Shown here piece after piece: positions 43,524 through 52,107 of a stretch of 64,000 nt of DNA. Positions within the stretch are counted from its first letter, which is position 1, and each line of letters begins with the position of its first letter. The translations under genes and the position numbers were made by a program. Below the pieces are notes generated by a model that was not told where the DNA came from, ran no database searches, and was given only the letters and a program-made list of their open reading frames with translations. This stretch comes from Verrucomicrobiota bacterium (lineage in GTDB: Bacteria; Chlamydiota; Chlamydiia; Chlamydiales; Rhabdochlamydiaceae), in assembly GCA_018239715.1 (NCBI GenBank), contig JAFEGW010000009.1, positions 1-64,000 of the forward strand, written 5' to 3'.

Positions 43524-43754
43524 ATGAGCGAATACATGAAGGCAGGAAAATTTAAAGCAAGGTGTCTGAAAGTCATGGATCGTGTAAAAAAGACCAAACG
43601 AAGGGTTATTATTACAAAAAGAAATGTCCCTGTGGCACAGATGGTGCCTGTTGATGAAAAAAGCGAAGAGCTTTATGGGAAAATGAAGGGTACAGTTCAT
43701 TATAAAGATGATATTACGAAACCTACAGGAGAAGAGTGGGATGCCGATCGTTAA
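43524..43754 (+). CDS. Phd/YefM-family antitoxin
   Basis: A 76-residue protein: FKARCLKVMDRVKKTKRRV, ITKRNVPVAQMVPVDEK. This is the Phd/YefM fold, in which the N-terminal domain binds DNA and the C-terminal tail (TGEEWDADR) covers the toxin. AGAGGA is upstream. It overlaps the PIN toxin by 14 bp, a usual coupling. Two palindromes upstream may be its binding sites. Confidence 0.85.
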   Translation: MSEYMKAGKFKARCLKVMDRVKKTKRRVIITKRNVPVAQMVPVDEKSEELYGKMKGTVHYKDDITKPTGEEWDADR

Positions 43755-44184
43755 TGAAATCAAACAACATAAAATTCTGCTTGATACCCACGTTTGGCTT
43801 TGGCTCATGACTGGAGAACCAATTCTATCACTTCGTTTTCGTAGGACAGTAAGCCGTTGTCAAAAATATAATGGGATCTATATTTCTCCTATTTCTATTT
43901 GGGAGGTAGGGATGCTAGTAGAAAAAAAAAGAATTCAGATTGAAATGGACTGCCTAGATTGGGTAGAACAAGCTCTTGAATCGCCTGGTGTACATTTAGT
44001 TCCGATCTCTCCAAGAATAGCTATTCAAAGCACTCGTTTACCTTATGAAGTTCATGGAGATCCTGCTGATCGAATGCTTATTTCTACAGCGCATGAGTCC
44101 AATGCCATTCTTGTAACTTGTGACGAAAAATTAATCAAATATGGATCTATTCGCCACATATCTGTCCACGATCCAAGACACTAG
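43741..44184 (+). CDS. PIN-domain toxin (VapC-like)
   Basis: A 147-residue PIN ribonuclease. Acidic active-site residues appear in ILLDTHVWLWLM, ISIWEVGML and HGDPADRMLISTA, with a further Asp in VTCDEKLIKYG. ATG 43741 is preferred over 43708 because AGGAG lies upstream and the protein then begins close to the first strand. VapC-type toxins cut RNA, often tRNA. The pair sits next to tRNA-Asp, a common landing place for mobile DNA, but no integrase or att repeat is seen. Confidence 0.85.
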   Translation: MPIVNEIKQHKILLDTHVWLWLMTGEPILSLRFRRTVSRCQKYNGIYISPISIWEVGMLVEKKRIQIEMDCLDWVEQALESPGVHLVPISPRIAIQSTRLPYEVHGDPADRMLISTAHESNAILVTCDEKLIKYGSIRHISVHDPRH

Positions 44185-44276
44185 CTTATCGTAGCTGAAG
44201 AAACTCTAGTAAGTTCCAATATAACCTTATTGATTGAAAATGCTTTTTTTAATCTTTCCATGCTATTGTTTTTGGC

Positions 44277-45155
44277 ATGACAAAACCTATAATGGGTTTC
44301 AAAATAACAGCGCCTACTCCTTCTCCAGCAACAGCTAATCTGCCTTTTATTCATGCAAAACTTCCGCTGGATTTAATGATCAAGATCTTCTGCCTTCTGA
44401 ATCTCGAAGATTTAAGAATAAGCTGCCGAGGAGTTTGCCGACTTTGGTGTGACATCTCTAATCAAGTCCCCTGCAAAATCAGCATGCCAAAACACTATGG
44501 GGAACCGGATAAAAATTTTAGCCTGGCAGCGGTAGATTCAGTCCGGCATCAGGTAGATTGGGCAAGAGTTAGAAAATTCAGAAAAGTCTTTGCCCAAAAA
44601 CCCCAACGAACCCCGCCCTCGCCTTTTAAAATTCCCCCCGATCAAATGTTTTGTCATTTAAAAGATAATGGCTCCTTTGATTCCTTTGCAAATATCTGCC
44701 CTCCCTTTCTCCTTGTGACAAATGGAAATTACTCGCTGACTCATGATGGATTACGAAAGATCTATATCAAGATTTTAAAATACAATGCGGCTAATCAAGG
44801 ATGGGACGAGGTCAACACCATCCATTACTCCCATCTCCAAAAAAAATTCTTAAGAGAAGTGCAGTCCCTCCTCTGCGAAGATCTTTTAATGATGCGTTTC
44901 AAATGGACTGATACACGCACAGGCGAAGCTTCCGAGGAAAGGATCCAATGTTTAATGGTTCAGTATTCAACAGGTGATATCATTCTGGACAGCGAACGAA
45001 CGGAAGGCTTCCCCTTTTCTAAAGAACCGCTAGCAGCATTTGAACATTACCCTGCTCTTATTGAGATGACGAAAACAAAGACAGAATGGACTGTAACTCT
45101 AGCAAACTTTTCTGAGAAGATTTCTTTGAACTACGGTTTGGATATCACACCTTAG
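44277..45155 (+). CDS. F-box protein (putative host-directed effector)
   Basis: A 292-residue protein. The N-terminus has an F-box (about 29-65): LPLDLMIKIFCLLNLEDLRI then CRGVCRLWCDIS, with the typical LP..., I/L and RxVCRxW positions. F-box proteins join substrates to SCF ubiquitin ligases of eukaryotes, so a bacterial copy would act in the host. The rest (to 292) has mixed beta/helix character and no recognised domain. No ribosome site; a TATTGT lies 7 nt before the ATG. Confidence 0.75.
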   Translation: MTKPIMGFKITAPTPSPATANLPFIHAKLPLDLMIKIFCLLNLEDLRISCRGVCRLWCDISNQVPCKISMPKHYGEPDKNFSLAAVDSVRHQVDWARVRKFRKVFAQKPQRTPPSPFKIPPDQMFCHLKDNGSFDSFANICPPFLLVTNGNYSLTHDGLRKIYIKILKYNAANQGWDEVNTIHYSHLQKKFLREVQSLLCEDLLMMRFKWTDTRTGEASEERIQCLMVQYSTGDIILDSERTEGFPFSKEPLAAFEHYPALIEMTKTKTEWTVTLANFSEKISLNYGLDITP

Positions 45156-45210
45156 CTGATTTTTGATCTCAAAATTGATTTAAAATCCCCAAAAAGCTAC
45201 ACCTATAAGT

Positions 45211-45777
45211 ATGAAATATTTAATGAGTCTTTTGGTGTTATTTTTCTCGGGGGTGTATGCAGATGATTATGAAGAAGGGATCCGATCGTTAAAGAACAAG
45301 GAATACAAGAAAGCCTCGCAGCATTTTGAGAAAGCTGCCCCTATGCACCATAAACTCCCCTCCCCGCATTTTGGGAAAGCTCTCTGCGAAGTGGCTCTAG
45401 GCCATTACGACAAAGTCGCCCAAGAAATGGAGAAAGCCCATCAGATGCTGGGCGTATTGTCCAATGCTGAAAACCTAGACCTTACTCCTCAAACACCCGA
45501 GGAACAAATCTCGGCATATCAATGCCGCCAAAAGGTCCGCAAGGCCTCGCAAAAACTTCGTCTTTTTGTCGAGAGGATGGTCGCAGATAGTGTTCCGGGA
45601 TTTTTTCAAAAAATACAAATGTTCCGCCAGCTCAATCCGTATATTGATTCTTTGGAGAGAAGCGGCCTACTCTGCTGCCAAAGTGGGAATACTGCAGAAT
45701 GTTGCAGAGAACCTCTTGTCAGACAATTGGAACTTTGGAATAGTGAAGGATTATCCGTAGAATCGAACTCAAATTAA
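45211..45777 (+). CDS. Exported TPR-like protein
   Basis: A 188-residue protein. A signal peptide (MKYLMSLLVLFFSGVYA) is followed by a TPR-like pair (YEEGIRSLKNKEYKKASQHF; PHFGKALCEVALGHYDKV). The C-terminal region has several Cys (LLCCQSGNTAECC), consistent with disulfides in the periplasm. Family not recognised. It is 11 bp before the YitT gene, likely one transcript. Confidence 0.75.
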   Translation: MKYLMSLLVLFFSGVYADDYEEGIRSLKNKEYKKASQHFEKAAPMHHKLPSPHFGKALCEVALGHYDKVAQEMEKAHQMLGVLSNAENLDLTPQTPEEQISAYQCRQKVRKASQKLRLFVERMVADSVPGFFQKIQMFRQLNPYIDSLERSGLLCCQSGNTAECCREPLVRQLELWNSEGLSVESNSN

Positions 45778-45788
45778 TGTAGGTCCCT

Positions 45789-46685
45789 ATGCCCCATGTC
45801 CACAAAACCGTCAAACAGCATGCCATCAACTACTTTTGGCTGGCTGTTGGAGCTTTACTTGCAGCTTTCTCTATCGAAGTCTTCTTGCTACCGAATTCCT
45901 TGATCGACGGCGGCATTGTGGGTATTGCGCTGATTCTCTCTAAACTTTTCGGAGAAGCTTTTCTACCTTACCTGTTAGTCATTTTGAACCTTCCTTTCGT
46001 TTACCTCGCTTTCCGGTATATCCGACGCAGCTTTGTGATTTATATGTCGGTGGCTGTCGTGTTATTTGCCGGCTTTTTGATGGCGACTGCGCGTCTTCCT
46101 TCCTTTCTCGGCGATCCGATCGAAGTGATCGTGATCGGCGGCGCTCTTTTGGGAGTTGGCGTAGGGCTTATCATCCGGCATGGAGGCTGCCTCGATGGGA
46201 CAGAAATCTTAGCGATCTTGATCAACCGCAAAAAAGGATTTACGGTCGGTCAAGTGGTTTTGTTCATCAATATCTTCATCTTTACCGCATACGGCTGGAT
46301 CTTCAACAACTGGCATTTTGCCCTCCAGTCGCTGATCACCTATATCGTCGCCTTTAAAATGATCGACCTCGTCATCATGGGTATCGAGGAACTCAAATCC
46401 GTCCTGATCATCTCTTCTAAACCCAAAGATATTGCCGCTGTGATCACCGAAGAGCTGGGGCTAGGACTGACCATTATGCATGGCAAAGGAGGATTCTCAG
46501 GAGATAGCCGTGAAATCCTCTACATCATCATTGAGCGTTTAGACCTTGCTGAGCTGAAAGAAATCGTCCTGCGGGAAGATCCGATGGCCTTTATGGCGAT
46601 TGAGAACCTGCATGAAGTCGTCTACGGCAAGCAGGCCCACCTCCCTTACAAGAAAAAATATCGCCCCCCTTTCCACCATGCCTAA
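45789..46685 (+). CDS. YitT family membrane protein
   Basis: A 298-residue protein. Five or six membrane helices include FWLAVGALLAAFSIEVFLLP and VIVIGGALLGVGVGLII, with GGCLDGTEILAILINRKKG between. A C-terminal DUF2179 domain follows (IMHGKGGFSGDSREILYIII). YitT proteins have unknown transport roles. It overlaps the LOG gene start by 8 bp. Confidence 0.9.
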   Translation: MPHVHKTVKQHAINYFWLAVGALLAAFSIEVFLLPNSLIDGGIVGIALILSKLFGEAFLPYLLVILNLPFVYLAFRYIRRSFVIYMSVAVVLFAGFLMATARLPSFLGDPIEVIVIGGALLGVGVGLIIRHGGCLDGTEILAILINRKKGFTVGQVVLFINIFIFTAYGWIFNNWHFALQSLITYIVAFKMIDLVIMGIEELKSVLIISSKPKDIAAVITEELGLGLTIMHGKGGFSGDSREILYIIIERLDLAELKEIVLREDPMAFMAIENLHEVVYGKQAHLPYKKKYRPPFHHA

Positions 46686-47349
46686 AATGGATCAAGTTTC
46701 CCATGAATGGGACGCCTGGCGTCTCTTCCGGATCTTATCGGAGTTTGTCGACGGTTTCGAAAATATGATCTCCTTAGGGCCTTCCGTGGCTATTTTTGGA
46801 GGATCCCAAGCGACAGGAGACCATCCTGAATATGAACAAGCGGCGGTCTTAGCGGCCAAAATTGCCAAGAGTGGATTTGGAATTATCACTGGCGGAGGTC
46901 CCGGCATTATGGAAGCGGCCAACCAAGGGGCCCAAGCTGCAGGCGGAAAATCGTGCGGTCTTTGCATCAACCTTCCTACCGAAGAACAACCGAATCCTTT
47001 TATCGATCAGAAATATCTTTTTAATTTTCGGTACTTCTTTGTCCGCAAAGTGATGTTCGTCCGGTATGCCCAAGCATTCGTGGTCTTCCCTGGCGGCTTT
47101 GGGACCATGGACGAGCTTTTCGAAGCCTTAACCTTGATCAAAACAAAAAAAATTGCCCAGTTTCCCGTGTTCTTGGTCGGGAAAGCCTATTGGTCAGGGC
47201 TTTTGGAATGGTTGAAGACTTCGCCGCTCCATCACCGCTATATCGACATGGCCGATTTCAAACTCTTAACGATCACGGATGATTTGGATGAGGTGGTCAA
47301 GGGAATTGAACGGCACTGCAATGAAACACAGTGCCGCGAGAATTTCTAA
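46678..47349 (+). CDS. LOG family protein (nucleotide 5'-monophosphate phosphoribohydrolase-like)
   Basis: A 223-residue TIGR00730/LOG family protein. The motif ITGGGPGIMEAANQGA (about 75-90) and VVFPGGFGTMDELFEAL (about 138-154) are the signature 'PGGxGTxxE' set. LOG enzymes release a base from nucleoside monophosphates. ATG 46678 is used; it overlaps YitT, so translation is coupled. A start further upstream would overlap YitT more. Confidence 0.9.
   Translation: MPKMDQVSHEWDAWRLFRILSEFVDGFENMISLGPSVAIFGGSQATGDHPEYEQAAVLAAKIAKSGFGIITGGGPGIMEAANQGAQAAGGKSCGLCINLPTEEQPNPFIDQKYLFNFRYFFVRKVMFVRYAQAFVVFPGGFGTMDELFEALTLIKTKKIAQFPVFLVGKAYWSGLLEWLKTSPLHHRYIDMADFKLLTITDDLDEVVKGIERHCNETQCRENF
47311..47336. 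terminator. Hairpin at convergent gene ends, possible terminator
   Basis: CGGCACTG pairs with CAGTGCCG around a 10-base loop inside the last codons of the LOG gene. It faces the stop of the convergent methyltransferase gene 1 bp away. No T run is present, so only a possible terminator. Confidence 0.35.
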
Positions 47350-48411
47350 TTACGCTTTCTTTTGTGCAACAATATAATAGCTTGTTGTCACGAGTCTGAG
47401 GCGATCGGCTTCCACAAAAGCTTCTCCATCTTTCGTCAAGCGCTCGAAGAGAGCTTGGAAGTGCTGCGGCAATACTTTGCACTTCACGCTAAGTTTAATC
47501 AGCCGCGCCATACGGGTGAAGAATTTATCGGCATTCTCAATGAGAGGCGCTTGAAGTCCATCGATGCTGGCGTTCTCGCTGATCAAGACTTCAAATCCCG
47601 TTTTTCGGAGGAGCTCTTCAAAATTCTTCACGGAAGGAGTGCCAATAGCTCCAATGAGCGGCTTAATCCTTCTCATTAAATCGGCGTGGTGAGGATTTGA
47701 AGCATCGTATTTATCGAGCTGGAACCAATCCAGACAAGAGAGTCTTCCACCGGGTTTTAACATCCGATGAATTTCTTTAAACATTTTCTCTAAGTCTTTG
47801 CATAAGCTGAAGGCTTGGATTTGATAAACAAAATCGAATTCCTGATCGGCAAAAGGGAGCGGAAGATCATTCATATCCCTTTGCTTGAATTGACATTGCT
47901 GATCCATCCCTTTTCCTCGAGCAAACTTTCTTGCCGATTCTAATTGGTTGGCATCGATATTCATGCCTGTGACATAGGCACCTGACTCGGAAGCTACGTG
48001 GCTAGCAACGCGCCCTCTTCCACAGCCGATATCGAGCACCCTGCTTCCTTTTTTGATTCCTAAATCCCGGATCATTCTTTTTTCGAATAGGGTTTGATTT
48101 TCAATAATACTCTTAGAGAGATCGATGGCAGGAGGAATGTACATCTTCTCCACCTGTCCGAGAGCACAAAGATGGTTCAACACGCTATAATAATCGACGA
48201 GCTTTTTCTTCACTTCATGGTAATAGTCATGACCCATTTGAGAAACGAGGTGATCTTCATCGGACCAATCGTGGTCGTAGATATTGTAAGAGCCCAGAAA
48301 GGCGTCGATTTTTTCTGGAGACAAGGTGTACAAAGTCTTAAACGATTTTAAGACCGTCCCCAGTCTATAGGACAAAAATTGCATTTTTGCTGTCATCGTA
48401 GGTTGTGGCAT
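47350..48411 (-). CDS. Sterol C24-methyltransferase (Erg6/SMT)-like protein
   Basis: A 353-residue class I SAM methyltransferase. It has VLDIGCGRGRVASHVA (motif I, about 124-139), YVTGMNIDANQLESARKFA, then MLKPGGRLSCLDW followed by LDKYDASNPHH (about 235-245). The pair 'W-x3-DKYD-x-NP-x-H' plus the following glycine-rich region and GFEVLISE is distinctive of Erg6-type sterol methyltransferases. A related small-molecule C-methyltransferase is the alternative. Strong ribosome site AAAGGAGC. The sterol reductase at 9.2 kb makes a sterol role more likely. Confidence 0.6.
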   Translation of the reverse strand: MPQPTMTAKMQFLSYRLGTVLKSFKTLYTLSPEKIDAFLGSYNIYDHDWSDEDHLVSQMGHDYYHEVKKKLVDYYSVLNHLCALGQVEKMYIPPAIDLSKSIIENQTLFEKRMIRDLGIKKGSRVLDIGCGRGRVASHVASESGAYVTGMNIDANQLESARKFARGKGMDQQCQFKQRDMNDLPLPFADQEFDFVYQIQAFSLCKDLEKMFKEIHRMLKPGGRLSCLDWFQLDKYDASNPHHADLMRRIKPLIGAIGTPSVKNFEELLRKTGFEVLISENASIDGLQAPLIENADKFFTRMARLIKLSVKCKVLPQHFQALFERLTKDGEAFVEADRLRLVTTSYYIVAQKKA

Positions 48412-48536
48412 TCATGCTCCTTTATTTGATATAAACATCTTTTGACTTTTAACTTTTTGCCCAGTTTTTAATCAATCAAAGTTTAAGAGCAAAGCGGCCC
48501 TGGAATTTAATAAACATCCACGATAGCCTTTAAATC

Positions 48537-49148
48537 ATGAGAAACCTTTTTAGTCGAATTTTGCGGGGAGCAACGCTGATTTGCTTAACTGGCAATCTGA
48601 TGGCTTTGGACCTTTGTCAAAAAGTCCAAGAATTTAGCGAGGTTTTATCTTCGCAAAAATCGATCGAGCTCAAATTGCTCAAAGATTGTCCTGAAGTGAT
48701 TCCTACCTTGGGACAATGGAAGTACGAAGAATGGCATTCCCATGACACCTCTTTAACCGTTGAAAAAGCCATCAACGGGTTTAAAAAATACCTAAGCGAT
48801 ACAGATGTCCCATTTGCCCTTGTTGCATTCCAAGACAATCGACCTATTGCCGTGATCTCTTTAAAAGCTCACGGAGGAGCGGCATTTGCAGACCTAGCGG
48901 GACCCCATGAAGCTTGGGGAGGAATTCTTCGTGTGATCCCAGAAGCGAGAAATAAAGGCCTTGCAAAAACCTTAGGACATCTTCTCATGACAATCGCCCG
49001 ACAGCTTGGGTATACCAGCATCTATTTTTACACCACGAATCCGAGCAATATTCCCCTATATATGAAATACGGGGCGGAAATCGTCGAAACACGTCTGGCT
49101 CGGGGTCGAATGGTCACCATTTTGAAAATACCCTTGCAATCAGAATAG
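48537..49148 (+). CDS. GNAT acetyltransferase-like protein with apparent signal peptide
   Basis: A 203-residue protein. The first 24 residues (ILRGATLICLTGNLMA core) look like a signal peptide. The rest is a GNAT domain: VAFQDNRPIAVISL, GGILRVIPEARNKGLAKTLG (acetyl-CoA loop, R-N-K-G-L-A) and IYFYTTNPSNIPLYMKYGAE. GNAT enzymes need cytoplasmic acetyl-CoA, so export would be odd. A start at Met22 is possible but has no ribosome site. Substrate unknown. Confidence 0.75.
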   Translation: MRNLFSRILRGATLICLTGNLMALDLCQKVQEFSEVLSSQKSIELKLLKDCPEVIPTLGQWKYEEWHSHDTSLTVEKAINGFKKYLSDTDVPFALVAFQDNRPIAVISLKAHGGAAFADLAGPHEAWGGILRVIPEARNKGLAKTLGHLLMTIARQLGYTSIYFYTTNPSNIPLYMKYGAEIVETRLARGRMVTILKIPLQSE

Positions 49149-49169
49149 ATTTATCTTACAACTTTATCC

Positions 49170-49862
49170 ATGTTTCAACAAGTGATCCGTTTTTTTCGAT
49201 CCGGCTATGGTTTGATTTTAACAGCCTTGTTATTCGCAGGTTTTTTGGGGTATCACAAGGTTTATAAAAAGAGAATCGTGGAGCGCGAGCTTTTGATCAC
49301 AGGATGCGCGCGGAGCGGCACGGCGTATATTTCCAACATTTTACAACAATGCGGACTCCGCATCGGACATGAGAAAACACAAAAAGATGGAGTCAGCTCT
49401 TGGATCATGTGCGTCAATACCAAGCATGTTCCCTGGGCAGTCGATTCAAGACGGCGGCTTCAGTTTGCTCATATCTTTCACCAAGTACGCCATCCGTTAA
49501 AAGTCATCTCTTCTGTCCAGACCGAAGGCCGTCCTTCCTGGAAATATATCATTAAGCACGTCCCTGAAATTAAGTGGGAAGACTCTCCTCTCGTGAAAGG
49601 TGCCAAATACTGGTATTATTGGAACCTCAAAGCAGAAGCGCAAGCCGAATGGACTTATCGTGTGGAAGAACTCGGCACGGTCTGGGATGAATTTTGCCGC
49701 CGTCTAGGAAAAAAACTCGATCGTTCCAAACTCGAGCAAGTTCCTCATAATGTCAATGCAAGATCCCACCAGGAAGTCTCTTGGGAAGATTTACAGCAAG
49801 AGCTCGATCCCGATTTATACCAAAAGATCAGACTACTAGCTAAAAAATACGGCTATTCTTAA
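49170..49862 (+). CDS. Membrane-anchored sulfotransferase-like protein
   Basis: A 230-residue protein. One membrane helix (about 14-27: LILTALLFAGFLGY) precedes a sulfotransferase-like domain: LLITGCARSGTAYISNIL (5'-phosphosulfate loop) and FHQVRHPLKVISSV (3'-phosphate site, R and S). Sulfotransferases use PAPS to sulfate sugars or lipids. The fold resembles other P-loop kinases, so this remains family-level. It follows GNAT by 21 bp, perhaps one transcript. Confidence 0.7.
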   Translation: MFQQVIRFFRSGYGLILTALLFAGFLGYHKVYKKRIVERELLITGCARSGTAYISNILQQCGLRIGHEKTQKDGVSSWIMCVNTKHVPWAVDSRRRLQFAHIFHQVRHPLKVISSVQTEGRPSWKYIIKHVPEIKWEDSPLVKGAKYWYYWNLKAEAQAEWTYRVEELGTVWDEFCRRLGKKLDRSKLEQVPHNVNARSHQEVSWEDLQQELDPDLYQKIRLLAKKYGYS

Positions 49863-50057
49863 AGAAGATCATCGGGACCGACCCCAATCGATTGAAAATT
49901 TAATTATTAAACTTCTTCTTAAAGCGATTTGGGAAAAATAACGATTTAGCATAAAATTGCACTCTGAATGAGATTTTCTTGTTCGGTATTTAGCGCGTTC
50001 CAAATATCGATTTTTGAGTAATAATTAATATATTAGAATTCCCCAACCGCATAAAAA

Positions 50058-50417
50058 ATGGAAAGTCAAGTCGAAAAATCCCCTCCTGAAAGAGAGCTAG
50101 AAAAGCGCTTACAAGTAAAGCTCGTTGGGATTGTTTGCACGATCCTGTATGCGATTTGTTTTATCTCCTTTTTGTGGATCCAACTCTGTGGCGGTATTAT
50201 TTTCACACTTTGCTGTTATGGTTTCGCCCTAGGACTGATAAGTATAACTGCAAATTTATGCATTACATTTTCCATGTTAATCAGTATTTGCAAAATCTGG
50301 TCGCAATACTCCAAACAGAATTTCAGAAAAGTTTATGGGGCTTGTGCATTGCCACCCCTTACATTTATATCAGCTAATACCCTTGTTACAATTCTAAGAT
50401 GGTATTTAACCACTTAG
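50058..50417 (+). CDS. Small multi-pass membrane protein
   Basis: A 119-residue protein with about three hydrophobic segments (GIVCTILYAICFISFLWIQL; GGIIFTLCCYGFALGLISIT; LPPLTFISANTLVTILRWYL). Cys-rich. Short polar ends. No family recognised. No ribosome site stands out. The 195 bp before it are AT-rich with no feature I can support. Confidence 0.55.
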   Translation: MESQVEKSPPERELEKRLQVKLVGIVCTILYAICFISFLWIQLCGGIIFTLCCYGFALGLISITANLCITFSMLISICKIWSQYSKQNFRKVYGACALPPLTFISANTLVTILRWYLTT

Positions 50418-50508
50418 TTTTCATTCGATTTTTGGATGCTTCTGAAGCAAAAATAAATGATTAAATTTACTGCCCCTGAATAATAAGGGAATAGAAGAAA
50501 ATTTACCT

Positions 50509-51390
50509 TTACAAAGTAAAGGCACTTTTCATGCAGAGCTTCTGCAGGTAACGGCCGTACTCACTGACGGAGGCCTGCTCGGCAAGGGCTTCTAGCTGCT
50601 CAAATGAGATGTAGCCTTGTTGATAGGCAATTTCTTCCAGGCAAGCAATCTTAATGCCTTGCCGCTCTTGAAGCGTTTGAACATAGATAGAAGCTTTTTG
50701 AAGGGCGTCGTGCGTTCCCGTGTCGAGCCATGCAAATCCCCTTTCAAGGAGTTGAACTTTCAACTGTTTCCGCTGGAGATAAGCGACGTTGACATCGGTG
50801 ATCTCATATTCTCCCCGCTTGGAGGGTTTTAGATTGCGGGCGATCTCGATCACGCTATTGTCATAAAAGTAGAGACCTGTCACCGCATAAGATGAAGGAG
50901 GGTCTTTTGGTTTTTCGATGATGTCTTTGACATGGCCGTCATCATCAAATGCAACCACGCCATACCGCTCAGGATCGTGAACTTCATAGCCGAAGACGAT
51001 ACCTCCCTCTTTGAGGGTTGTACAAGGTCTCACCACATCAGCTAGATTATGGCCGTAGAAGATATTATCTCCTAAAATCAGAGCCACGGAATCTTTCCCG
51101 ATAAAATCAGCGCCGATCACAAAGACTTCGGCAATCCCTTTCGGTTCGGGCTGCACAGCATAGGAGATGGAGATCCCCAGCTGCGAACCGTCTTTAAACA
51201 GCGCTTGAAAACGGGGAAGATCCTCAGGCGTGGAGACAATCAAAACTTCCCGGATGCTCGCTTGCATGAGCACAGCGAGAGGATAGTAGATCAGGGGTTT
51301 ATCAAAGACCGGAAGCAATTGTTTACAGGTTCCTAAGGTGACAGGATAAAGGCGTGTTCCTCTTCCTCCGGCAAGAATGATCCCTTTCAT
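50509..51390 (-). CDS. rfbA: Glucose-1-phosphate thymidylyltransferase
   Basis: A 293-residue nucleotidyltransferase: KGIILAGGRGTRLYPVTLG, CKQLLPVFDKPLIYYPL, ALILGDNIFYGHNL and GFAWLDTGTHDAL. It makes dTDP-glucose, the first step toward dTDP-rhamnose for surface sugars. No rfbB/C/D genes are beside it. Its start overlaps the hpt stop by 4 bp. Confidence 0.95.
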   Translation of the reverse strand: MKGIILAGGRGTRLYPVTLGTCKQLLPVFDKPLIYYPLAVLMQASIREVLIVSTPEDLPRFQALFKDGSQLGISISYAVQPEPKGIAEVFVIGADFIGKDSVALILGDNIFYGHNLADVVRPCTTLKEGGIVFGYEVHDPERYGVVAFDDDGHVKDIIEKPKDPPSSYAVTGLYFYDNSVIEIARNLKPSKRGEYEITDVNVAYLQRKQLKVQLLERGFAWLDTGTHDALQKASIYVQTLQERQGIKIACLEEIAYQQGYISFEQLEALAEQASVSEYGRYLQKLCMKSAFTL

Positions 51391-51974
51391 TCAAATCCCC
51401 CTTCGACAATACAAATACCGCGAAGTCCGCGATAGAGCTCTTTATAATCGAGGCCATAGCCAATCACAAACTCATTCTCAACAGGAAACAGAACGTAATC
51501 GGGTGTATAGGATATCGATCGAGGTCTATTTTTAAGAAGGAGCACTAGGGTTTTTAAGCTCGCGGGCTCTTGCAATAAGAGCTGGTCCCTAATGCTGGTC
51601 ATGGTCTTGCCTGTATCAAAAATATCATCGATGAGAATGACATGACGGTCTTTTAAAGAAAGCCCTTCCAATCCCTTCAGGGTCAAAGCTCCAGAGACGG
51701 TCCCATTTTGACCATAGCTCATCGCTTGGACCGCTTCTACTTGGCAAGGGACGGTGATTTCTCGGATCAGATCGGCCATTAAGATGAAGGAGCCCTTCAT
51801 CACCATGATAAAAGTGATTTCCTTTCCTTGATATTCTTGATTGAGCTGATGGGCAACCTCTTTAATCCGGTTTTGGATTTGATTTTCAGAAATAAGCTGC
51901 TTCAAATTTTGCTGGGTTTCAAGTGCCATCAGGGGTCCTACAAGTAGCATTCCAGATAAGATCGCTTTCAACAT
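51387..51974 (-). CDS. hpt: Hypoxanthine phosphoribosyltransferase, possible signal peptide
   Basis: A 195-residue protein. The PRPP loop is VILIDDIFDTGKTM; also IMVMKGSFILMADLIREI and the late GYGLDYKELYRGL. It salvages hypoxanthine/guanine. The chosen ATG 51974 has GGAG at good spacing and gives a hydrophobic start (AILSGMLLVGPLMA). ATG 51929 also has AGGA and gives the usual cytoplasmic start (MALETQQNLKQLI). Which is used decides whether the enzyme is exported. First gene of hpt-rfbA. Confidence 0.88.
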   Translation of the reverse strand: MLKAILSGMLLVGPLMALETQQNLKQLISENQIQNRIKEVAHQLNQEYQGKEITFIMVMKGSFILMADLIREITVPCQVEAVQAMSYGQNGTVSGALTLKGLEGLSLKDRHVILIDDIFDTGKTMTSIRDQLLLQEPASLKTLVLLLKNRPRSISYTPDYVLFPVENEFVIGYGLDYKELYRGLRGICIVEGGFE

Positions 51975-52107
51975 GAGATTCTCCAATGAGAGAATTAAGT
52001 TAGAGAGGCAGTTTTGCAATCGATTTTTAGCCGATTTTCGAATCAAAATAAAAGGTCAATATATTTTTGTCGATATCGAAAATCGATACAGTCTGACTTC
52101 AACACTC

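Noticed and set aside
43296-44184. Genomic island bordered by tRNA-Asp
   Set aside because: No integrase and no second copy of the tRNA end was seen in the window.
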